From NCBI RefSeq assembly GCF_000372725.1, contig NW_005200011.1, positions 682,023 to 746,022 on the forward strand: a DNA stretch of 64,000 nucleotides, written 5' to 3'. The notes below the pieces were generated by a model, which saw only the letters and a program-made list of their open reading frames with translations, was not told where the DNA came from and did no database searches. The position numbers were made by a program, and so were the translations under genes. This DNA is from Emiliania huxleyi CCMP1516 (Eukaryota; Haptophyta; Isochrysidales; Noelaerhabdaceae). Of this stretch, positions 53,950 through 62,658 are shown in pieces. Every line of letters starts with the position of its first letter. Position 1 is the first letter of the stretch.

Positions 53950-54800
53950 CTCGACGACGAGGCGGCCGTTATTATCTCCTGTCCTCGGGAGGGCGGCGGC
54001 GGCCCGGTGCAGAGTCGGAGGCGCGCTCCCGATGACAAATATTCGCCTCACAGTCAAACACGGCTGCTCACACGCCCAGCCGTGCTCTGGTGCGTCGCTT
54101 GGGACGCCTCTGCCGCCGAGATGTCGAGGCCGGGGCGCACTCTTCGACTTGGGCTATTATCTGGCCTCGGGAGGGCGGCGGCGGCGGTGTAGGGGCGGCG
54201 GCGAGCTCCCGGTGGCAAATGCTCGCCTCACAGTCCAAGATGGCGGCTCGCGCCCCCGGCCGTGCACCAGCATGCCTCTCTAGTCCCGCCTGCCACCCAG
54301 ATACCGAGGGCAGGGCGCACTCTTCGACTTGGGCTATTATCTGGCCTCGGGAGGGCGGCGGCGGCGGTGTAGGGGCGGCGGCGAGCTCCCGGTGGCAAAT
54401 GCTCGCCTCACAGTCCAAGATGGCGGCTCGCGCCCCCGGCCGTGCACCAGCATGCCTCTCTAGTCCCGCCTGCCACCCAGATACCGAGGGCAGGGCGCAC
54501 TCTTCGACTTGGGCTATTATCTGGCCTCGGGAGGGCGGCGGCGGCGGTGTAGGGGCGGCGGCGAGCTCCCGGTGGCAAATGCTCGCCTCACAGTCCAAGA
54601 TGGCGGCTCGCGCCCCCGGCCGTGCTCTGGCGTGCCTCTCTAGCCCCGCCTGCCACCCAGATACCGAGGGCGGCGCGCACTCTTCGACTTCTCTTGGGCT
54701 ATTATCTGGCCTCGGGAGGGCGGCGGCGGCGGTGTAGGGGCGGCGGCGAGCTCCCGGTGGCAAATGCTCGCCTCACAGTCCAAGATGGCGGCTCACACGC
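53950..54800. repeat. 180-bp satellite, four close copies and one diverged
   Basis: Units begin CGCACTCTTCGACTTGGGCT at about 54137, 54317, 54497 and 54677 and are over 95% identical; 53950-54136 is an older copy. Each holds GGGCTATTATCTGG and a CGGCGG tract. Adjacent to telomeric arrays. Confidence 0.9.
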
Positions 54801-54879
54801 CCAACCATGCTCTGGTGCGTCGATTGGGTCGCGTCTGCTGCCCGTGTCTCTGTCTTATCGGCACGACGACAACAAGCTA

Positions 54880-55260
54880 CCCCTAACCCTAACCCTAACC
54901 CTAACCCTAACCCTAACCCTAACCCTAACCCGAAGAACTCGGAGCATTCACCGAGAGCTCGCGTCAACGGACCGCTGGTTCCTCCATTCCGACCCGAAGC
55001 GGCCCGTTCTTAGGAGCTGCACAACGGCTTGAACTCTCTGACCCTACCCCTAACCCTAACCCTAACCCTAACCCTAACCCTAACCCTAACCCTAACCCTA
55101 ACCCTAACCCGAAGAACTCGGAGCATTCACCGAGAGCTCGCGTCAACGGACCGCTGGTTCCTCCATTCCGACCCGAAGCGGCCCGTTCTTAGGAGCTGCA
55201 CAACGGCTTGAACTCTCTGACCCTAACCCTAACCCTAACCCTAACCCTAACCCTAACCCT
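54880..55260 (+). repeat. CCCTAA telomeric arrays separated by a 110-bp spacer
   Basis: Three CCCTAA blocks (54880-54931, about 55041-55110, 55220-55260) alternate with two identical 110-bp spacers (54931-55040, 55111-55219) that start CGAAGAACTCGGAGCATTCA. The identical spacers show very recent amplification of a telomere-plus-spacer unit. Confidence 0.9.
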
Positions 55261-55329
55261 CGGCTGTGGGTCAGGCTGTGCTGTATAAGGCGCGCGAGGC
55301 TGGGTGCTTTGCTACCTTGCTTGTGTCTC

Positions 55330-55540
55330 CCGTGGCCGGGACGGTTGGTTGGGTGGTGGGGGTGGGTCGGTTTGTGTGGGTGGGTTCCTCGCCTCATCAG
55401 CCGGGCCGTGGGTGGTGCTGGGGGTGGGTGGGTGGTTCCAAGCCTCAGCCGGGCCGTGAGGTGGGTGGGGTGGGTGGGTGGTTCTAAGCCTCAGCCGGGC
55501 CATGAGGTCGGTGGGTGGGTGGGTGGCTCAAGAAGCTCGT
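55330..55540. repeat. GGGTGGGT-rich minisatellite
   Basis: About three 45-60-bp units with AAGCCTCAGCCGGGCC and GGTGGGTGGGTGG. Confidence 0.75.
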
Positions 55541-55825
55541 GCACGTGAACGGAGGTGCAGAGGCACGTGGTCTGAGAAAAAACGCAACGCTGCACGGGAC
55601 TGTCCTCCCATCCCTCCCGGGCTGCGTGTTTTCTTTCTTTCTATCCACACGTTCTGTCCAGCGTCCACCCATACCGCGTTGGTGTCCAGTCCGAGCCTGG
55701 CTGTTCTTCACCTTTCTACCTACCTACCTAGGTACATGTTTGAGATCACGACACGTGGTCACCAAAAGAAAGGGGGGATGCCAAGTGGTATAAGAGAAGA
55801 GAAACTGCAATTAAAATTAAAATCT
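55541..55825. other. Spacer with dispersed-repeat block
   Basis: CTGGCTGTTCTTCACCTTTC followed by CTACCTACCTAC at about 55697-55730 matches blocks at 51.54 kb and, inverted, 5.0 kb. No gene. Confidence 0.45.
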
Positions 55826-56400
55826 TTCTACCTCCTCGTGATCCAACCCGCCACCCCCCTCGCCTCGTCGCCCTCCCGCAGCCTCGCCCCTACCTCGCCC
55901 GCTCGCGCCCGAGACTTTCTACCTCCTCGTGATCCAACTCGCCACCCCCTCGCCCGTCACCCACCCGTCGCCTCGCCGCTACCTCGCCCGCTCGCGCCCG
56001 ACTTTCTTTCTACCTCCTCGTGATCCAACCCGCCACCCCCCTCGCCTCGTCACCCTCCCGCCGCCTCGCCGCTCCCCTGCCCGCTCGCGCCCGACTTTCT
56101 ACCTCCTCGTGATCCAACCCGCCACCCCCCTCGCCCGTCACCCTCCCGCAGCCTCGCCGCTACCTCGCCCGCTCGCGCCCGACTTTCTGCCTCCTCGTGA
56201 TCCAACCCCGCCACCCCCCTCGCCCGTCGCCCTCACCCCCGCCTCGCCGCTACCTTGCCCGCTCGCTCGCGCCCGACTTTCTGCCTCCTCGTGATCCAAC
56301 CCCGCCACCCCCCTCGCCCGTCGCCCTCCCGCCGCCTCGCCGCTACCTCGCCCGCTCGCGCCCGACTTTCTACCTCCTCGTGAAACACCCCGCCACCTCA
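55826..56400. repeat. About 89-bp minisatellite, six to seven units
   Basis: Units start TTTCTACCTCCTCGTGATCC near 55828, 55916, 56006, 56096, 56185, 56277 and 56367 with small length changes; Pro/Arg-coding in one frame but not a supported gene. Confidence 0.9.
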
Positions 56401-56562
56401 CCCTCCCGCCGCCCCGCTGCTCGCTTGCCCGCTCTGCCCAGCCGACCGACGCCCCGCCATCCGTTGCCGTTATGCCGCCGCTCCTTACTGTCCGCCGTGC
56501 CGTCGTTCTTTACCATACCGCGCCGCCTTTCCATACTTCCTGCTTCGACGGGGTTTGTGTTG

Positions 56563-56712
56563 AGGAGTGACCCGTGCCGCCGTGTGCCCCGCAGCGGCCT
56601 CGCTGGGCCAGAAAGTCGGCCCCGAGTGCCAGCAGCAGCCTCGTTGAGCCAGAACGTCGGCTCGCGAGGTGGGTGCTAGTATGAGCCCGATCCGTCGCAG
56701 TGCTCTTGCAAA
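56563..56712 (+). repeat. Dispersed repeat family, short copy
   Basis: GCAGCGGCCTCGCTGGGCCAG, a second GAGCCAGAACGTCGGCTCGC unit, and GTGCTAGTATGAGCCCG, as in the 20.4-kb and 62.1-kb copies; the 3' blocks are missing. It lies just upstream of the photolyase gene. Confidence 0.7.
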
Positions 56713-56839
56713 TGCAACTTGAAAATGAAAAGAATTTTAGGGGGAAGAGAAAGCTGCGGAAATTTCTCTGCCTTCCATGGACGCGTTCTTACAACAACGT
56801 CGGCGACGGCGCTAGACACCGACACCGAGCCGACCCAAA

Positions 56840-59734
56840 ATGCGCGCAGAGGTCTTCGCCAAGGACACACAGTCCCTCGTGACCGCGTCCAGGCTGCTCT
56901 TGAGCGTCGGAGCGCGAGGCATCAACGTGCCCAACAAGGCTACCGTCGCGCAGAACCCAGAGCTGGCTCCCGCGGCCGCGCTCCATTCTCTTGCTGCGGC
57001 CCTGTCAACGACCGAGATGAAGGGTGTCTGCCCACACTACTCGCTCAAGTTCAACAACGACGCACGTGACCCGGCCTCCACGCTTCGCCGATTTGAAGCC
57101 TTCTGTGAGGAAGCCGCAAGCCTGCACGTGCGCGAGATCCTGCTTGTGAGCGGCTCTGGGTCCCGCTCGTTCGACTCGCTCGCTTGCCTCAAGGCTCTGA
57201 CGCTGCCGGCGGAGCGCCGTCCCGCCATCGGGGTGGCCTTCAACCCCTTTTTCCCCGACCGGGCGGCGCGCATGCGGGAGCGCGCCCGATTGCGGCAGAA
57301 GCTCAACACCGGGGCTGTCTCCGCCATCTGGCTGCAGATCGGCTCCGACGTGCTGCTCCTACGCGAGGCACTCGCGTTCCTCGCCGAGCTGCGGGGGGTG
57401 CATCCGGCCCTTCGGCTGTACGGCTCGGTCTTTCTGCCCTCACGCAAGCTCCTCGCGCAGCTGAAGTTCCGGCCATGGAACGGTGTCTTCCTCTCAGCCG
57501 AATACCTCTCCTCGGTCGAGGTGGCGAGCACGATCACGTGCCGCGTGCTCGACGCTTACGCGACGCACGGCGTCGAGCCACTCCTCGAGTCGGCGGTCCG
57601 GTCTCGAGCAGAGTGGCGAGCCGCTCGTGAGCAGCTCGGGCTCTCTCCCGACATCCCTGCTGCCCTGTCCACAGCCGAGGACCCTGCTGCCGATGCCACG
57701 GAGGCCACCGAGCCCGGCCTGTCGGAGCCGCCCCTCTCCAAAAGGCCGCGTCGCCAAAGCAATCCCATCGCGCCGGTGGATGCGGAGCCAGCAGCGGCGG
57801 TGTCGCCGGCGACCTCAGCTGGCGCTTCCGGCGCGGCCGCACCCACTGCTTGCACCCTCGTGTGGTTCCGGACCTTCGACATTCGCCTCGCCGACCATGC
57901 GCCTCTGCGCGCGGCGGCAAGCGCAGGGGCGGTCTGTCCGTGCTTTGTCTGGCCCGCGAGGCGCGGCACATGGTCGCTTGGCGGCGCGGCTCAGGCGTGG
58001 CTGCGAGAGGCGCTTCGCAGCCTCGCGGGTGGCCTGAGAGAGCACTACTCCTCACGGCTTGTGCTGCGAGCGCCGTCGGGCGGTGGCGACGCCAGTGACG
58101 AGTACCTGGCAGCAGCAGCCGCCGCGTCGTCCAAGGTAGCTGTGCTTCGTGGGGCGGATTGTGCGGCCGCAGAGGCGGAGGCTGTCACGACCGCCGCGGA
58201 GTTGCTCCGCCTGGCCGACGAGAGCAGCGCGAGGGCGGTGTACTGGCACCGCAGCTACGAACCCGAGGGACAGCGAGTCGAGGCGGTCGTGCGCGAGGCG
58301 CTGCGGGGCCGGGGCATCGCTTGCGTCGCAATGGCGGGCGCGTTGCTGTACGAGCCCGCTGCGGTGCACTGCCCGGCTGGCTGGCAGGGCGGCCACTGGG
58401 GCACTCTGATGCCGTTTCTGCGCGCGTGCGAACGCTCCGGGCCGCCGCCGACGCGTCCGACAGAGCGCCCAGTGGCGATGCAGCCTCCATGCGCGTGGCC
58501 CGCAAGCGGGGCGCTAGAGGACCTTCGCCTGGCCGCTCCGCCGGTGCTGTCCGGTGGCTCGGTCGGCCGCGACTGGAGCGCGGCGATGATGGCCGGTTGG
58601 GAGGTGAGCGAGGCGGCCGCGGCACGGGCGATGGAAGATTTTGTCGGCGGCGGCGGGCTGGCCGGCTACGAGGCGCGACGCTCGCGGGCAGACGAGCCCG
58701 GCGCCGTGTCGCGCCTCTCCGCCTTCCTTCGGTTCGGCCAGCTCTCTCCGCGCGCGCTGCACTTTGCGGTGCGCGACGCGGGATTGCCGCGCGAGCAGGT
58801 CAAGACGTTTGCGCGCCGACTGCATTGGCGCGACCTAGCATCCTTTCACCTCTCTGTCTTCCCCGAGATGCCCTGGCGTCCGATCCGCGCGCACTACGCG
58901 TCGCACGAGTGGTCCGGCGACGCCAGCGCGCTGCGAGCGTGGCAGCGTGGCAACACCGGCTTCCCCATGGTGGACGCTGGCATGCGGTGTCTTTACGCGA
59001 CAGGGTGGATGCACCAGTCGGTCCGCATGGTCGTCGCGTCGTTTCTAATCGAGTACCTTGGCATTTCGTGGGTGGACGGCGCGCGTTGGTTCCACGACAC
59101 GCTCGTCGACGCCGACTTAGCCATCAACTCGATGATGTGGCAGAACGCTGGCCGATCGGGGATAGACCAGTGCGCCACCGCCCACCGCCCTTCGATCCTC
59201 TGTATGTGAGCACTGACAGCCCTTGTTTCAACATGCAGGTGGAACTTCGTTCTCTCCCCCGAGACGGGATCGCAGGACCCGAGCGGCGGGTACGTGCGCA
59301 AGTGGGTGCCGGAGCTCGCTGGTCTGCCGACGAAGCACCTCCACGCGCCGTGGAAGGCGCCGGCGGCGACCCTCTCTGCGGCGGGAGTCGAGCTCGGCGC
59401 AACCTACCCGCACCGCATCGTGCCCGACCTGCCGGCGGCTCGGCGCATCACCGTTGCGGCGCTGCTTCGGATGCGCGCTTCTTCGCTTGACTTCAACGAC
59501 GCAGGCGGCTACGACCTGGTCACTCTACCCACGGGTGAGACTACGCGAGTGTTCACCAAGCAGGAGTTCAGGCTCACCGCCTCTGGCCTACTCAAGCCGC
59601 CCCCGAGCGGCAGCCGAGGTCGCGGCTCGGCACGCAGCCGCCACACGAGCGGCGGTGGCCGAGCGAGTGGCCGAGGCGCGCAGTTGCAGGGCAAGGTGTC
59701 GACCGGGCAGAAGAAGATCTCGTCGTTCTTTTGA
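56840..59734 (+). CDS. Photolyase/cryptochrome with N-terminal MTHFR-like domain and C-terminal PIP box
   Basis: Exons 56840-59169 and 59239-59734 (69-bp GT-AG intron) give 941 residues. Residues about 1-270 resemble a methylenetetrahydrofolate-reductase TIM barrel (VREILLVSGSGSRSFDSLAC, AIGVAFNPFFPDRAARMRER then AVSAIWLQIGSD, LRLYGSVFLPSRKLLAQLKF). A linker with KRPRRQ, a possible nuclear signal, joins a full photolyase: antenna domain from LVWFRTFDIRLADHAPL, FAD domain with SRLSAFLRFGQLSPR, LHWRDLASFHL, AWQRGNTGFPMVDAGMRCLY, TGWMHQSVRMVVASFL, WVDGARWFHDTLVDADLAIN and MMWQNAGRSGIDQWNFV; the three Trp of the electron chain are kept. The extreme C-terminus is QKKISSFF, a textbook PCNA-binding motif. 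Photorepair of DNA at replication sites is inferred; the lesion type is not determined. Confidence 0.85.
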
Positions 59735-60200
59735 CACCACACGCGTGTGTTTGATTGAGAGCAACCTCTTGGAGTGCACATGAGCGACGCCACTCATTTC
59801 TCTGCTGGGTGCGCCTATAATGTCGCCTTTTGCGGCCCCTTTGAGTTTCTCTTTAACAAAGAAAGAAAAATATCCCGCCGCGGGCGTCGGATTTCTCCTA
59901 GCTAGCTTCTTAGACTTAGTTTGAAATATCGGGCGCGTGTGAACGCCTTAGGCCCGCGGCCCACGGGAGTAGTCCCTCCCCATCCCCGGGGCCTCCAGGG
60001 CAAGCCACACTGTGCACTGACTGACTCAAAGGACAAAGCCTAGCGCGCAGCGCCGGGAGATGTGTCTTTTGACGGCACGCCGCCACCACACAGGGTTTAA
60101 AAGAAAGAAAGAAAACACACAGGGGTTTTAATCCGGTGCAGGCGTCGTGAAATTCTTTTTCCGCGACGGGCGCCGACGGGCACGACCTGTGCGATATGCC
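59735..60200. other. Intergenic
   Basis: 3' UTR of the photolyase, then a stretch with AAAGAAAGAAAG near 60105. No gene. Confidence 0.4.
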
Positions 60201-61382
60201 ATGCCCATTCACACCGCCACCTCTTCGCAGTCCGTCCACGCGGCGCTTGCTATGGCACGCGCTGGCGACACCGTTCTCATCCCGTCTGGCGCATTTGTCG
60301 ACTTGCGTTCGCCGATCAATGTGACCACGTCAAACATAACTCTGCGAATAGATGGAACCTTGGCAGCGAGCACGCCGCCTCGAGAGGGGTGGCCTGTCCT
60401 CCCTCCACTTCCGACATACGGTCGAGATCGCGATGGCGCCAAGTCGCACCGACACCACCCAATCCTTCTTACGCATCGCGCAGAGCATGTGAGAATTATC
60501 GGAGAGGGCAACCTCGATGGCGGCGGCTCGTGGTGGTGGACGCACCGTCACGCGCTCGCTGCCGGCAGGCCACACCTGATCGAAGTCTACTCGTGCACAC
60601 ATATCGAACTTTCTGGCCTTCGACTCAGCAATTCGCCATTTTGGACCGTTCATGTCTTCAACTCGTCCCACGTGCACGCGCGATACCTCACGATTCGCGT
60701 CTCGCCTCGCACCGCGCCTCAAAGGGCTTGGACGTATGAGGGCATGGCACCGCTCTATGCACCAAACACGGACGGAATAAATCCAGACTCTTCGAGCAAC
60801 GTTCTCATCGAGCACAACGACATTTCCTGTGGCGATGACCATGTGGCGATCAAATCGGGTATGAATCAGGTAGCTCGCGACCCTCTGCACTCCTATCGCA
60901 CCTCTAACATCACGGTGCGCCGCAATATATTCCGCCTTGGAATGGGCGTGTCTATTGGTAGCGAGACGGCTGGGGGGGTCAGACACGTCCGTGTGCTTGA
61001 CAACGTCTTCACCGGGGGCTCGTGGGGAATCGCATTGCACGTCAAGACTGCTGCACAGCGCGGGAACTCGATCGAGGATGTCTCGTTCCACCACAACATG
61101 GTGCACAACATGACTGCGTTGATGCGCCTGTCGACGTTCGGAAAGAGCGTCATGCCCACTAGCCACGCGCCGACGAGCGTCAAAGGGCTCGCCTGGGAGC
61201 ACAATGTCTTCGCGGGCAAGGGCAGCAGGCGCCTTCGCTCCAAGTTTCTGTGCCCGTCACATGCCCACTGCGCCGATGTGCGCGTGGCCAACAACACGCT
61301 GCCGCCCGGCGCTGTATGGCGATGCGCCGCCGTGAGGCTAGAGGTTGGAGCAGGTGAGACGCGGCCTCGAGGGTGCGGGTAA
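60201..61382 (+). CDS. GH28-like polygalacturonase (parallel beta-helix)
   Basis: 393 residues from ATG 60201. Catalytic-region motifs in GH28 order: NTDGINPDSSSNV (first Asp), ISCGDDHVAIKSG (Asp pair), LGMGVSIGSE in the place of the GHG motif (the His is absent) and LHVKTAAQRG, the substrate-binding Lys. ILLTHRAEHVRIIGEGNLDG and FWTVHVFNSSHVHARYLTI are typical coils. No signal peptide is seen, since the helix begins at once, so an upstream exon is likely if the enzyme is secreted; GTG 60147 is in frame but not a normal start. Acts on pectin-like or other uronic-acid glycans by inference. Loss of the GHG His may mean altered or no activity. Confidence 0.8.
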   Translation: MPIHTATSSQSVHAALAMARAGDTVLIPSGAFVDLRSPINVTTSNITLRIDGTLAASTPPREGWPVLPPLPTYGRDRDGAKSHRHHPILLTHRAEHVRIIGEGNLDGGGSWWWTHRHALAAGRPHLIEVYSCTHIELSGLRLSNSPFWTVHVFNSSHVHARYLTIRVSPRTAPQRAWTYEGMAPLYAPNTDGINPDSSSNVLIEHNDISCGDDHVAIKSGMNQVARDPLHSYRTSNITVRRNIFRLGMGVSIGSETAGGVRHVRVLDNVFTGGSWGIALHVKTAAQRGNSIEDVSFHHNMVHNMTALMRLSTFGKSVMPTSHAPTSVKGLAWEHNVFAGKGSRRLRSKFLCPSHAHCADVRVANNTLPPGAVWRCAAVRLEVGAGETRPRGCG

Positions 61383-62049
61383 GCTAACCAAAAGTGGAGG
61401 AGGGGTGTTAGTATCTCAGCCCGTTGAAGCGTGTAGACCAAGGGGGGTGTAGACTCGTACTGTAGAGTCGTGTCGCTGTGTGTCGATAGATGATGCTGAA
61501 CACGCACTGAAACACGCAAGCACGACACAAAAGCCGAAAAAGCCCGCGCGCGTGAAAATGGTGAATGCTGCACATTTTGTTGCTGTTGCGATTTTACGAC
61601 CATAGCACACAGTCACGGAAGGTGGGCTGCATTGTGTGCGGTTGCAATATTTAGGAAATCCCCAGCTACACGGCCTGAGTGCTAAGAGGCGCACACTCCG
61701 CACACACCACACAGCGCGGCCAGCGACTGCAGACGAGAGCGGCGCGGCGGGTCACGGGACTCACCGCGTGCCAGTCTCTCGCGCCTGGCCTGTGCTGCAG
61801 GTGCAGCGCTCTGTGTCCGACCCTGCGAGGCAATCAGTACTTCCGTAGTGGTTGGGACTTGTACACCAGTCCTGGGAGCACTGGCCCGCCATGCACACCG
61901 CACGCCGTGTGCGGCGCCGCTGCGCGTTCGTTTTTACCTGGCCCTGCATTCGTTTTTCTTCCCAGGAAAGGAAGAAGTCCGACGCAATGCGAAAAAGGCA
62001 ATCAGAGCTCATAAAATGTACAAAAAAACACCTTACTTTCTGCACGACC
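61383..62049. other. Intergenic
   Basis: No gene supported; some AT-rich sequence at 61500-61620. Confidence 0.4.
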
Positions 62050-62570
62050 GAGTTTGCGCTGATGACCGAGCCGCCGGGTGCCCCGCAGCGGCCTCGCTGG
62101 GCCAGAAGAACCGGTCCGCGAGTGCTCCGCAGCAACCTCGCTGAGCCAGAACGTCGGCTCGCGAGGTGGGGTGCTAGTCTGGGACCCATACGTGGCAGTT
62201 CCCTTGCTCCAAGCGCTTGCGCTTCGGCGGTAGTGATCTGATCACCCGAATACCACGTTCGGATCGCTCCTCATCGCAAACCCTGTCAGCAGTTCACCCT
62301 CGGATATGTTCGTAAATAAATAAATAAAACGGGCACGCCAAACGAGGGGTGGGAGAAGGACAGGGTCCCCACCTGCACGAGCAGGATCTTGTAAGGACGA
62401 TCAGGGACACAGGGGAACGGGAGCGGGGAGCGCATCGCGACACGGAGGGGGGCTGGGCAGGGTTCACCCACACGACAGGGTCCCAGGGATTCCTCTCTCG
62501 TATAGGACAGGTTGCACCCGGATTGTTCCGGATATGTTCGTTTAAGAGCTACGTAAACTGAAAAATACTT
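62050..62570 (+). repeat. Dispersed repeat family, copy 2, interrupted
   Basis: Same block order as at 20.0-20.7 kb: GCAGCGGCCTCGCTGGGCCAG (62083), GCCAGAACGTCGGCTCGCGA, CGCTTGCGCTTCGGCGG (62213), CGCTCCTCATCGCAAACCC, and terminal TTAAGAGCTACGTAAACTG (62542). A 215-bp insertion separates the last two blocks. Confidence 0.7.
62314..62528. mobile_element. Short insertion with 13-bp target duplication
   Basis: CGGATATGTTCGT flanks it on both sides (62301-62313 and 62529-62541). It begins with an (AAAT)n tract and has no open frame or TIR. A variable-length duplication next to an A-rich tract suggests a retroposed SINE-like sequence, but no A/B boxes are seen. Confidence 0.6.
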
Positions 62571-62658
62571 TTCATGACAGGAGGGACTTGCGGCGGCGGG
62601 CACCTCCACGCGGCGCCGGGTCCTCAGCGCGTGGAAGTGCACGAACCGTCCTGTGTGT

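Noticed and set aside
54068-54763. Repeat proteins in both strands of the 180-bp satellite
   Set aside because: The unit is a multiple of three, so any open frame persists; no independent sign of coding.
55929-56294. 121-codon Pro/Arg repeat protein
   Set aside because: It is the 89-bp minisatellite read in one frame; unit lengths vary and break the frame.
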